Origin: Diatrype stigma
Taxonomy: Eukaryota; Ascomycota; Sordariomycetes; Xylariales; Diatrypaceae
Assembly (NCBI GenBank): GCA_022225965.2
Contig: JAKJXP020000169.1
Coordinates: 1 to 60,228 of the forward strand
DNA length: 60,228 nucleotides
Direction of reading: 5' to 3'
The notes beneath the pieces were generated by a model that was not told the DNA's origin, ran no database searches, and saw nothing but the letters and a program-made list of their open reading frames with translations. Below, piece after piece: positions 1 to 9,685 of the stretch. Within the stretch, counting starts at the first letter, position 1, and each line of letters opens with the position of its first letter. Made by a program: the position numbers and the translations under genes.

Positions 1-154
1 CCCCCCCTGATATAGTATTGCACGTCCACCGACCTACCAACCCATCCCCAATCCAGAACTATCGCTGCTTTGGGCCAAACAGACGGAGCTCTACCCAGTG
101 TCTCAGACAACCCCTAAGCGTCTTGTACCTATCAATCCATCACCACGTTGATCC
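1..154. other. Window edge, no gene recognised
   Basis: A plus-strand open frame covers most of this stretch and continues to 416, but it has no recognisable domain and lies antisense to a better minus-strand candidate at 155-610. I treat it as noncoding or as sequence downstream of the minus-strand transcript. Confidence 0.4.
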
Positions 155-610
155 CTACGCGTCGAGGCCGAATAGCATGGCGGAAGACAAGCGCGGGTCG
201 AGATTCAGTCCCATGGAGGCTACTCTATCCATGAAGACGGACGGGTCGCTGCCATATGCCCCCCTAGGGATGATCGGGCTGTCGTTGAGAATCCCGTGCG
301 GGTTGTGGCGGGAAATCGTCAGGTCGGCGAGAGACCTCGTGAACTTGATTTCTGCCTGGGGCAGGGGGTGTTCGAGCCTGGTGCGCCGGGACTCCAAATC
401 CTGGGGACTGGCGTAGCCGTCGCCATTGCCAGGAACCTCATGGTTTTCGTCCTCCTCATCCTCCTGCGGTTGTGATGGTTCCCGTCGATGCTCATTTACC
501 CCCTGTTTCTGCAGTAGCAGTGCAGCCTTGCTCTTGTCCTTGCCCTTGTCCTCGTGCCTGGTCCGTTCCCGGTCTCCGCCGTCTGATGCATGCTCCCCTT
601 CGGCCGACTT
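155..610 (-). other. 151-codon open extension in frame after the NAA30 stop
   Basis: Reading the minus strand past the TAG stop of NAA30 (611-613), the same frame stays open for 151 codons and ends at a TAG at 155-157. The first ~85 residues are charged and low in complexity, rich in Lys, Glu, Asp, Gln and Arg. The last ~60 residues look like folded or conserved sequence, with a Pro-Arg-Gly-Ala-Tyr-Gly patch and a Met-Asp-Arg-Val stretch. There is no early in-frame ATG; the only Met codons lie near the end. It could be a C-terminal extension reached by stop-codon readthrough or by an unrecognised splice, the last exon of another gene, or a chance open frame in GC-rich 3' UTR. I recognise no family. 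Confidence 0.35.
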
Positions 611-1588
611 CTAGTCAAACATGCCATCCGCTCCCAGCCCGTCCTGCTGTTCCAGTTGCTGCTGCAGTAGTTGGTCCTGGCCCTTGTCTTCGTCGGGGGA
701 CCGCAGCAGCAGGACGAGGCGGTAGGCGCTGTTGCCGTTGAGGTAGTAGCGGTGCAGCTTCTTGGAGCGGAGGAAGCCGAGGCGCTCGTACAGGCGCATG
801 GCGGGCAGATTGGTCTCCTCGGTCTCGAGGACGACCTCGTCGGCGCGGCGGGCGGCCATGGCGTCGATGGCGCGCCTCACCAGGGCGGTGGCGATCCCGC
901 GCCCCCGCCAGGCCGACGACACCGCCAGCATCGCGATGTACCCCCGGTACGTCGCCGGCGAGTGCGACGCGTGCTGCTCCAGCTTGCAGATGATGACGCC
1001 CATGAGGGAGTCGTCGGCGGGGTTGAGGGCCTGTTTTGTTTCACAGCCCCCATGGCGTCAGCAGTTGATCGAAGCAGAGGGAAAGAAACGCTCTGTATCC
1101 GTCGTCCGACTTTGTGATACGTCACACGAACTCAACAATGGGGAGAAATGCAGACAGACAGGTAGGTAGGTAGGTGGGAATAAACCATACACAGGCAAGC
1201 AAGGAAGCATTTATGCGTGACTAGAAGATACAATCTATTTCTCCAGACATCCATCTAATCCCTCTACGTGGCTACTGCAGCATCTCATTCACCGTCTCGG
1301 TTGCGTCGCTCATGTACGTACCATATAACATAGGTGTGCCCATTGGTACAGGAAATAGCGGTATACGTAGATACTATACGGCTCGCTGAGGTCTTTGGAT
1401 ATCAGGGCCCGGATGGCGGGCAGGTACTGGCTCTCCAGAGCGTGCTGGTATTGCACGAAGCGCAGCTCGCTGGGCAACCCGGCCATGTGTAGTGTTGCTG
1501 TGTCCATGGTGATGGTGTGATGATCGTGTTCGCCGCCGCCCTCGCTCGATACCATCGCCGCCGTGGTGCACATACCGGGCTGAAGCAT
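611..1588 (-). CDS. NAA30: N-alpha-acetyltransferase 30, NatC catalytic subunit (Mak3-like)
   Basis: GNAT-family enzyme that transfers acetyl from acetyl-CoA to the N-terminal Met of nascent proteins beginning Met-Leu, Met-Ile, Met-Phe or Met-Trp, as part of the ribosome-associated NatC complex. Two exons, 1588-1322 and 1030-611, separated by a 291-bp intron (GTACGT donor, CAG acceptor, phase 0), give 228 residues. Exon 1 ends in the family's Ser-Glu-Pro-Tyr-Ser-Ile-Tyr-Val-Tyr-Arg-Tyr-Phe segment and HLCYM. Exon 2 opens with ALNPADDSLMGVIICK and contains the acetyl-CoA binding motif RGRGIATAL, then the LYERLGF helix. The ~65 residues before the conserved core are His- and Gly-rich, and a later Met may be the true start. 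After the catalytic fold comes a Gln/Asp-rich tail. The frame remains open after the stop (see 155-610). Confidence 0.9.
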
Positions 1589-2057
1589 GTCAAGGTACGG
1601 TAGTCTCGAGAAAATCGATGCCCGTACGATACGAGACAGATGTACGTACGTAGGTACTTAAAGTAAGGCAACCCCGCGATGTGGAGTCCAGGTATAAATA
1701 ACTACCTGAACGGTTGGTGGATAAAAAGGTCGCAGGGGGCACGGAGGAGCGAGGGGACTAGACACCGAAAAGAAAGAGTAGATACCAAATGGTGGAAGCG
1801 GCTGAGGCGGATTAATCCGATTGTCTCGCGGAATAAAGAATTCAGCCTTCGAGTTTTATCTGAGTCGGGTATTTCATGCATAGGTCATACAGAAGAAAGA
1901 ACAGCTGGGACTTCAATGTCCAAAATGTCCAAAATGTCCAGGATGTCCCAGAATGCAACCCAAACATGTGCTTCATGGGCTTCCGACGAATCGATCTTCA
2001 AACGCTGCCGGTACATACAACCACCCCGAGACCGGGCATTTGATTACTGTGCGTATG
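1589..2057. other. Upstream spacer of NAA30
   Basis: Probable promoter and 5' UTR of NAA30, with TACGTACGTAGG-type runs near 1642-1656. Apart from the short tandem repeat at 1916-1950 I see no gene. Confidence 0.4.
1916..1950 (+). repeat. 9-bp tandem repeat, about four units
   Basis: Unit ATGTCCAAA is repeated directly almost four times, with drift in the last units (ATGTCCAGG, ATGTCCCA). It lies in a spacer and encodes nothing recognisable. Confidence 0.8.
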
Positions 2058-2059
2058 TA

Positions 2060-2318
2060 CGAAGGTCGCGGCCACAATTGTTGATAACAAGCCCATGGAG
2101 CCACAGTACGTAGTTATTGAGCCGCACTTAACCCTCAAATTAGTTAGCGCAATATAAGCGCTATGCTTCAGTGGGCTTAAGCCCTGGAAGTAACGCCATA
2201 TACTGGTTTGAGTCCACTAAAAGCGCTAAGCCTTAATACAGTATCCCTTGTATGTCATTTGCTATTCGCACATACCCAAAGGATGGGCTATGATCAACAA
2301 TTGTGGCCGCGACCTTCG
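2060..2318. mobile_element. MITE-like element with terminal inverted repeats
   Basis: A 259-bp segment bounded by perfect 26-bp inverted repeats (left 2060-2085, right 2293-2318) that start CGAAGGTCGCGGCC. The match resumes after a few mismatches (AGCCCAT), giving arms of about 36 bp. Both ends are flanked by TATGTA (2054-2059 and 2319-2324), consistent with a 6-bp target-site duplication, although the motif is simple. The interior carries several AGCGCT/TTAAGC short repeats and no coding capacity. This fits a nonautonomous DNA transposon; I cannot assign the superfamily. Confidence 0.6.
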
Positions 2319-2437
2319 TATGTATATTCTTACCTACCTGCCGCCCGCCTACGTACGCGAGTCCAGGGCGCTGTGGCGCGCTTTCACATGCAAAAACTTC
2401 GAGGAACAATGCCTACATAATGTACATACAGTAAACC

Positions 2438-2546
2438 TAGGTACTGTGGGGCGGTCACGTGGATTCGCTACTAGATAGATCTCCTAAGCTAAAAGCTAAG
2501 GAGATCTATCTAGTAGCGAATCCACGTGACCGCCCCACAGTACCTA
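2438..2546. repeat. Near-perfect 109-bp palindrome (53-bp arms, 3-nt loop)
   Basis: Arms 2438-2490 and 2494-2546 are reverse complements at 52 of 53 positions, separated by AAA. The single mismatch is close to the centre. Each arm contains GCGGTCACGTGG, so an E-box core CACGTG is present twice. The structure would fold into a long hairpin as RNA or extruded DNA. Near-identity of the arms implies recent origin or ongoing correction. Confidence 0.9.
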
Positions 2547-3201
2547 CCGCTTGCCGTACTTAACGGCGTTCGGGAGAGTGGGTGGTGCCGTCCGTGGTGG
2601 GACGATAGCTAAAGATTTGTTGACGTCAACGGCTCTGATACGTGCAGGAACGGCACTATCCCGGTCAAAGCTCCACCGCCAGAAATTATTATCATCGTCC
2701 GTACATGCCTCTACTGCCTCTACCAAGTACTACGTAGATAATACGTAGATATCACAGGCGGGCATAAGTGTCAACCTACATACGTACAAAACAGGCCGTA
2801 ACCCATTGAGGGCTAGCGAGCACATGTGAGAAGATCTCAAAGAAACAGAATGCCTAGGCAGTTAGATAACAAAAGCAAAACATCAGAAATCAGAAGTCAG
2901 AAATCAGAAACCAGAAACCAGAAACCAGAAATCAGCTAGTCGCTAGCCGACCGGACCTCGAAATCTGTCCACCTATTCCATCCTATCCGCCCGTCCCTTA
3001 ACTAGCCGTCGAGCTTGTGTATGAAAGAACGATAAACCCAGCCTCTGCTACTGTTGCTCCATCCTGTTCAACGTTCCTACTACCGAACCCATCGAACCAT
3101 CTAATAACTTGCCGTCCGTCTCGATCGAAGGGCGCATGTTTGCTTGTGTATATATCTTTTCGCATGCGGAACATGTAGCACGCTGAACCATTACCACGAC
3201 G
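2547..3201. other. Spacer and probable 5' region of LRO1
   Basis: No gene is seen. It contains a 7-bp tandem repeat at 2883-2934 and the presumed promoter and leader of the acyltransferase gene. Confidence 0.5.
2883..2934 (+). repeat. 7-bp tandem repeat (TCAGAAA/CCAGAAA)
   Basis: About seven direct copies of a TCAGAAA or CCAGAAA unit lie head to tail, roughly 270 bp upstream of the LRO1 start. It is a minisatellite in the probable promoter region. Confidence 0.85.
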
Positions 3202-5458
3202 ATGGCTTCAAATCTCCGGCGGCGCATTTTCGGTGGTGGCGGCAAGGGCGCAGATGCAGATACAGACACCACCGCCGCCGCTAATACCGCCAACGCCAGC
3301 ACCAGCACCGACGCCAGCAGCACATCCACTCCGCCGCTGCCGCCGTCCGATTCTCCCGCGCCGTCGCCGGCTGCGCACGGGCGCGACGATAGCCCCGCGA
3401 AGCCCGGCGACAAGGTCAAGATCGTGCACCATCGCCCCAAGCCAATGACCACGACAGAGACGCGGAAGCGGAGGAACACCTTGATCTTCCTTCTTGGCAG
3501 CTTGTTCGGCGTCTTACTCGCCGGCTTCCTGGCGAAGAATAACGAGCTCATCAGCCTCCCCGAGATCAGCGAGCTGAGCATGGACAGCATCCTCGATGTG
3601 CTTCCCGCTGGCTTGGCGAAGGATATGAGGGAATACGTGGTAGGTGATCTGAAGAAGCGACGAAACATATTCCAAGTCCCGCTCTCCCCCTTTTATTTTT
3701 GGATGCTTTGCTCCTTTTGCTAGGTAGATATATACGTAGGGTACATATGTCTGTGTTTGTTTGTGCCCATGCTAAGAGTCCCTTGGACTGCAGAACGGAC
3801 AATTGGAAGCTGCTACTACGTATGATTCCTTCGCCATCGGTCTGAAGGCCCGCGCCGAAGGCCTTAACGTCAACCATCCCATCATCCTGATCCCCGGTGT
3901 CATCTCCACCGGCCTCGAATCCTGGGGCACCGCGAACATCTCGCGTCAGTACTTTCGCAAGCGGCTGTGGGGGAGCTGGTCTATGATGCGAGCCCTGGTC
4001 CTGGACAAGGAGGCGTGGAAGCGGCACATCATGCTCGACAAGGTCACCGGCCTCGACCCCCCGGACATCAAGCTGCGGGCGGCGCAGGGGTTCGACGCCA
4101 CCGACTTCTTCATCACCGGCTACTGGATCTGGAACAAGATCATCGAGAACCTCGCGTCGCTCGGGTACGACCCCACTAACTCGTTCACGGCGGCCTACGA
4201 CTGGCGGCTCTCGTACGAGAACCTCGAGGTGCGGGACCAGTACTTCACCCGGCTCAAGAGCCACATCGAGATGGCGCACCAGTTCTCGGGCAAGAAGGTC
4301 GTGCTGGCGTCGCACAGCATGGGCAGCCAGGTCCTGTTCTACTTCCTCCACTGGGCCGCGTCCGAGCTGGGCGGCAAGGGCGGGGACGACTGGGTGGAGA
4401 CGCACGTGGAGGCGTGGATCAACATCAGCGGGTGCATGCTGGGCGCCGTGAAGGACTACACGGCGGTGCTGTCGGGCGAGATGCGGGACACGGCGCAGCT
4501 GAACGCGTTCGCGGTGTACGGGCTCGAGAAGTTCCTCAGCAAGGACGAGCGGGCCGAGATCTTCCGCGCCATGCCGGGCATCTCGTCGATGCTGCCGATC
4601 GGCGGCGACCTGGTCTGGGGCAACGACACGTGGGCGCCCGACGACCGCCCGGGCCAGACGCCCTCGTTCGGCTCGTTCCTCAACTTCCGCCGCGACGTCA
4701 ACGCCACCGCGCCCCCGCGCAACCTCACCATGGACCGCGCCATGGACTACCTGCTCCGCGCCACCGACCCCTGGTACGCCGCCCAGATCGAGCGCAGCTA
4801 TTCGCGCGGCGTCGCCCGCACGCGCGCCGAGGTCGAGGCCAACGAGCGCGACCCCCGCAAGTGGGTCAACCCGCTCGAGACCCGCCTCCCCCTCGCCCCG
4901 AGCCTCAAGATCTACTGCTTCTACGGCGTCGGCAAGCCCACCGAGCGCGCGTACTGGTACCGGAGCCCCGAGTTCCCCAACCTGACGCGCAACCTCAACA
5001 TCACCATGGACACGGGCATGACGTCGATCGACGAGGGGGTAGGGAAGGCCGGGAAGGCCGGCAAGGGAGGCGGGTCCGGCACCGGCACCGGCGCCGGAGT
5101 CGGAGTCGACCGCGGCGTCGTGCTTGGCGAGGGCGACGGCACGGTCAACCTGCTGAGCTCGGGCTACATGTGCTCGCGCGGGTGGCGGCTGCGGCGCTAC
5201 AACCCGGCGGGGGCGCGCGTCCGCGTCGTCGAGATGCTCCACGAGCCCGACCGCTTCAACCCCCGCGGCGGGCCCAACACGGCCGACCACGTCGACATCC
5301 TCGGCCGCCAGAACCTCAACGAGCTGCTCCTGCGCGTCGCCGCCGGCCGCGGCGATGAGATCCAGGACCACATCGTCAGCCGCATCGTCGAGTACGCGAA
5401 TAAGGTGAAGGTGTACGAGGAGGAAGGGGATGAGGAGGAGGGAGAAGTGGGGGGTTAA
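3202..5458 (+). CDS. LRO1: Phospholipid:diacylglycerol acyltransferase (PDAT)
   Basis: Makes triacylglycerol by moving an acyl chain from the sn-2 position of a phospholipid to diacylglycerol, in the ER membrane. Two exons, 3202-3639 and 3794-5458, with a 154-bp intron (GTAGGT...CTGCAG, phase 0), encode 700 residues. The N-terminal ~85 residues are Ala/Thr/Ser/Pro-rich and cytosolic; a single transmembrane helix (TLIFLLGSLFGVLLAGFLA) lies near residues 95-112. The lumenal LCAT-like alpha/beta-hydrolase domain begins with PGVISTGLESW. The nucleophile elbow HSMGS puts Ser at about 321; Asp about 594 (GEGDGTVNLLSSGY) and His about 645 (TADHVDIL) complete the triad. A Gly/Ala/Lys-rich insert of about 25 residues sits just before the catalytic Asp. 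Length fits yeast Lro1 (~660). The reverse strand has a long open frame that is an artefact of GC-rich codons. Confidence 0.95.
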
Positions 5459-6197
5459 GCAAATAAGCGAAGGGGCGTGTTTGTGGGGGGTGGTGGTAGG
5501 TGATGCTGGGTAGGTAGGTAGGATGGGCATTTTACGTGTTACCATGGGAACTGAAGTGGGAGACGGCGGCGTTCTCGGCGCACTCTATTATATTATATAT
5601 ATAAACATATACTCATATGTACATGGTATGGTATATGGCGAGGGGGGCACACGGTTTGGTGGGTTTGCACGCAGACTATACCCCCTTTTCAATGGATGGG
5701 GAACGGTGTATAATACGATATATGGTATAAAGCCCTGGTAGACGAAGTTAATGACAACCAAGTAGAATTCGAGGGTGTTTAATAGGATCAAAGTGATTGG
5801 GAAATCAGCATATTGTTTCTCTACCATGGTTAATTATAAGCTCGCAAGGAATGAGTTCGTGGACTTCTCCTGAGTCCTGATCCCGAAGTAGGTATTCCGT
5901 CTCGTCTAAAAGTGGATCTGGATAGCAGAAATACCCCATAAATTACTATAGTACCTAGTAGTATATTTGTCATACGGAGTACTTCATAGCGTCTGTTTAC
6001 AAGCATAAGCTCACTAGATTCAACTTTCCTAATTGCAAACACGCTCAACTCACACTGCCGCAATAGTCCTTGTGATTGGAGCGGTCAAACACAACACACT
6101 GCAACTACAAGCCAGACGTCTTCGAAGACCTAGATACTTAAGCTTGACGAAAACAAGTCTCGACACTTTCATAGCATTTTCCTGCTGATTCGTGACC
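5459..6197. other. Spacer between LRO1 and TAN1
   Basis: 3' UTR of LRO1 with a GTAGGTAGGTAGG run (about 5510-5522) and an AT-rich TATTATATTATATATATAAA segment (about 5587-5606), then the upstream region of TAN1. No gene is seen. Confidence 0.5.
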
Positions 6198-7598
6198 ATG
6201 GAATCTGGTGGCAAGAGGAAGCAACCGCCGGCTGGTGGGCCGTCAGGACCCCATTTCAAGAAGAGACAGGTAACTTAGGATTCGGCATCACCTTCGATCC
6301 CTCACCTTTGATCTCGCTTCTTATCACAAAGCTCTAACTAACAATTTCCAGGGCGGTAGCGGTGGCAAATGGCAAACGCCGCATTACAAGGCGAAAATGG
6401 ACGCCCTCAAGGGCAGAAACATCGAAGTTGGCGACGTGGGTGTGTGGGTGACCTGCATGAGAGGCAAAGAGCGCCAGGCGGCGGCCGAGCTTGTTGACCT
6501 CTGCAACGACGTTCGTGCTCTCATCCTACTTGTCCCCCTCCAACCCCGCCTGTTTGCTTGTCTAGGGTGTTTATTTACGCACATACCTATAGTACGGACA
6601 GAAGCTCTACGGCATCGAGCCACCGGAGGAAGACGAGGGCCTGGCGTCAGATGATGAGGGTGACATCGAGGCGTCCATCCAAAAGGAACTTGACGGCATG
6701 AAGTCATCGTCGGGCAAGGCGAAGAAGGACAGGACTTTCGAGCCGGTCAGGGTCGGCATCGAGTGTTTGTTTTTCGTGCGGACCAAGCAGCCGGTCAATC
6801 CCAGAGAGCTGGTAGAGGCGATCTGCAATGACGCGAAGAACTGCACCGATAGGCAGCAGAGGCGGTCGCGGTTCATCAACCGGCTCACCCCGGTCGCTAT
6901 TATAGGCAAAGCTACCGAGAATGGATTGGAAGAGGTCGCGAAGAACGTGTTAGCCAAGCATTTCCAGCTTGCGGAAGAGCGCACGGGAGAGGAGGGAAAC
7001 GAGGCGGGAGGGGAAAAGAAGGAAGATGAGAAGAAGAAGGAGGAGGATGAGGCTGCTCCTGACCAGGACTCGGAGTCTAAAGCTGCTCCCTCGGTAAGAG
7101 AAGACGGGGAACACTTTTCCCGTTGCTGTTGTTGTTTGCGCAGGAGATGTAACGATGATTGACTGAGTGCATTGCAGTACGCCATTCGCCCGACCATACG
7201 AGCACACAGCACCCTCAAGCGAGATGATGTGATCAAGAAGGTCGCATCCCTTATCGCACCGCGCCACAAGGTGAACTTGTCGAGACCCGACAAAGTCGTT
7301 CTCATCGAAATCTTTCAGGTAAATCACACACACATACGCGCGCACATGCACATGCACACGCACAGGCACACTCCACACGCAGGCGCACACACGCAACACG
7401 CAACACACATCCTTCTCAATCTATCTCTGGAATGGAATGGAATGACGACAACGGCTGACCCGTAGACGACAGACTTTCTGTGGCATGAGCGTCGTTGGTA
7501 CCGAGTGGGACGCCATGAAGCGGTTCAATATCTACGAGTTGTACGAGGCTGCTCTGAAGCGGTCAGCGAACCCTTCGACCGAGCCGACGAAGGCATGA
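6198..7598 (+). CDS. TAN1: THUMP-domain tRNA acetylation factor (Tan1/THUMPD1-like)
   Basis: Partner of the Kre33/NAT10 acetyltransferase, needed for N4-acetylcytidine at position 12 of tRNA-Ser and tRNA-Leu; the THUMP domain binds tRNA. Five exons: 6198-6269, 6352-6510, 6593-7093, 7178-7318 and 7473-7598. All junctions are phase 0, introns are 82, 82, 84 and 154 bp, giving 332 residues. The N terminus is basic (GGKRKQPP). Family hallmarks are DVGVWVTCMRGKERQAAAEL in exon 2, IECLFFVRTKQPVNP in exon 3, the THUMP core IRPTIRAHSTLKRDDVIKKV in exon 4, and FCGMSVVGTEW at the start of exon 5. Exon 3 ends with an acidic/Lys-rich linker (GGEKKEDEKKKEEDE) before the THUMP core, longer than I would expect. 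The last intron holds a CA microsatellite. The second donor is GTTCGT, a weak site. Confidence 0.92.
7323..7410 (+). repeat. CA-rich microsatellite within TAN1 intron 4
   Basis: Imperfect ACAC/GCAC run (for example ACACACACATACGCGCGCAC) filling most of the last TAN1 intron. Likely length-polymorphic. Confidence 0.8.
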
Positions 7599-8445
7599 TA
7601 GGTATGAGACTCGGAACCTTTCCCAATCGATTGGACGCGGAGGGAGGCCCAGGGAAAAAGAAAGGGGGAGGGGAATGGGAAGGGGAAGACCGGGTCCCTT
7701 CCAGATATGCACAGGCGAGCCGGGCCCTGCGCCCCGGAGACGATTATGTATCAGTAGCTCATCCACGACATGCAGGCAGCACAGCTCCCAACAGCGGCGC
7801 AACGCAGCGCAGCGCAGCGCAATGAAACGCAACGCAACCAGAGAGCGGGGGGTTGTAGTCGTACAAGAAGTCCTTGATTTAACATGCATGGGTGTCCTCG
7901 ATCTCTACCCACTAACTTACCTATATCGGCATTCGCACGTTTGCGCAGCCCGCGCTTATGGTAGTATAATAATAAGTGTCCTGTCGTGACGAATTGTAAA
8001 GCAACTGCCGTGGTGAGACGGCAGCGGAGATTTATCATCTGCAGATTTCTTCAGTTTCTCTTGTTCACCATGATGGATAACATTCTACCTACCTAACCGT
8101 CCATCAGCACATCACCCCCATTTCAGGTTATCTTGTAGATATACACTTGCATACCTAAGCACCCATCTGCCCATGTATGAATGTGTATAAGTAGGGTATA
8201 GGGAGTGATGACATGGACGTGTCAGTTGCAACTGCATCTGCATCCCGTGTAGCACTGTGACAAGCACTGCAATGCATGCATGCGTGGTGTGGCGTGGTCT
8301 CCCGTCCCGCCGCCCTCTTCTCACCTAGAATGTAGGTAGCCAGAAGAATTTGGGCACGCATTGACGTTTGCGAGCAGCAAAATACTTACCCCACGCCCTC
8401 ACGCCCCTTCTCCCCATACTGTATCTCACTAAGCTGGTTCATCTC

Positions 8446-8475
8446 TTGTTATTGTTGTTGTTGCTGCTGCTGTTC
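8446..8475 (+). repeat. GTT/GCT trinucleotide repeat
   Basis: Short run of GTT followed by GCT triplets. One frame reads as poly-Leu, which explains an apparent hydrophobic open frame here that I do not consider a gene. Confidence 0.8.
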
Positions 8476-8762
8476 TTAATCATCCCCACAAACCCCAAAT
8501 CGTCGCTCGGTGTGATGGATTCTTTGCATCTACTGATCCCCCTATATGATTTGTCCATATACGGGCATACTTCCTTCAGAAAGGCAGCTCGGCAAGCGAG
8601 AGAGAGAGAAGAGAACGACTCTCTAGGAGTACGCTAAGCCCCATGACGACAATTTTAACGAATACGTCCATTGCCTTGGTTTAAGCCTCCATATATACGA
8701 TCCATCGCGTCCGTGATGGTGTCAATCCCATCTGATCCGATTGCTCGGGGCTAGGCTGTCGG

Positions 8763-8773
8763 GGTTCGAATCC
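8763..8773 (+). promoter_or_regulatory. Isolated TFIIIC B-box-like site
   Basis: GGTTCGAATCC matches the tRNA-gene B-box consensus exactly and sits in a short stem (GGGG...CCCC). A T5 run follows at about 8786-8790. No A box and no pairing acceptor stem are found upstream, so this is not an intact tRNA gene; it may be a tRNA relic or an extra TFIIIC site. Confidence 0.35.
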
Positions 8774-9650
8774 CCAGTGTTTGGGTTTTTCTGGCTGACC
8801 GACCGACCAGACCGCCTTCCGGAAAAGTTGAGCTTTTTATTCTAGTCTAATAGTACGTTCGCATGTGATTTATGATGATACCCCCCTTCCCCCCGGCCAG
8901 CGATACGGGAACTGGCATGAGGGGAAGTCCCTACTGTAGTAGACCAAGACAGCTTGAGTACTGTAACCGCTTGGCTAGTCGATGGGTTGAATCCCACCAT
9001 TTACAATACGCCCACTTACTGAAGTGTTTATATCAAATCTGCCACTACTTGTAAGTTGAAGAGAAAAGAGTACAATCTCTGATCTATTAGGCTCGCTTAA
9101 TGTTAGTCTTTACTTATATATAGATGAGTACCTTAATAATCACCATGAAGGTCCAACCTAGGTACTTGAGTAGTTGATGGAAGTTCCACAGAATCCCAAG
9201 TAAAGGAGCACGTGTCCATCCGTTTGTGTCTCCCGCTCAACGCTCCCTGAGATAGAGCCATCCCATCATCAACCTGATACATAAAGAACAAACAATGCCC
9301 CTTTACCTGGTGAACTCGAACCACCTAATACGAGGTGCATAGTGGTGATTGGGTATAAGAAATAGAAAGCAGCGGTCTTCGTCTGACTGTCGGATACAAC
9401 TCGTCGGTAACACAAGCACTACTAATACCCGATATACCCGATACCACATGATGGGATCTTAGGTCTGTGTTAGAAACCATATTAGTATGAAGTGCTCATA
9501 GAATGTTATAAACAGTCCAGACCTGTGAGTCTGAGTTCTAAAAGCCGACCGGGTTTGCTTTCCTCCGGCCTCTAGACTGTCCATTCTTTACAAGACGATG
9601 ATGCATCTGGACCCCAAGTCCCAAAGGACATACCGGGACCCGTAGTATAA

Positions 9651-9685
9651 GTAGGTACCTAGGTATACCTATTATAGGTACCTAC
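9651..9685. repeat. Inverted TAGGTACCT motif
   Basis: GTAGGTACCT and its complement AGGTACCTAC flank a 15-nt centre that itself contains AGGTATACCT. It is one of many TAGGTA/ACCTA clusters in the spacers of this window. Confidence 0.7.

Noticed and set aside
3566..5545. 659-codon minus-strand open frame over LRO1
   Set aside because: It is exactly antisense to a well-supported enzyme; GC-rich third positions remove stops from the opposite strand, and the translation is low-complexity Ala/Arg/Val.
8368..8637. Hydrophobic 89-codon frame with a poly-Leu stretch
   Set aside because: The Leu run is the translation of a GTT/GCT trinucleotide repeat; the rest has no protein character.
9290..9380. 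Possible minus-strand tRNA (GGTTCGAGTTC)
   Set aside because: The B-box match has a mismatch, and no A box or acceptor stem could be formed.
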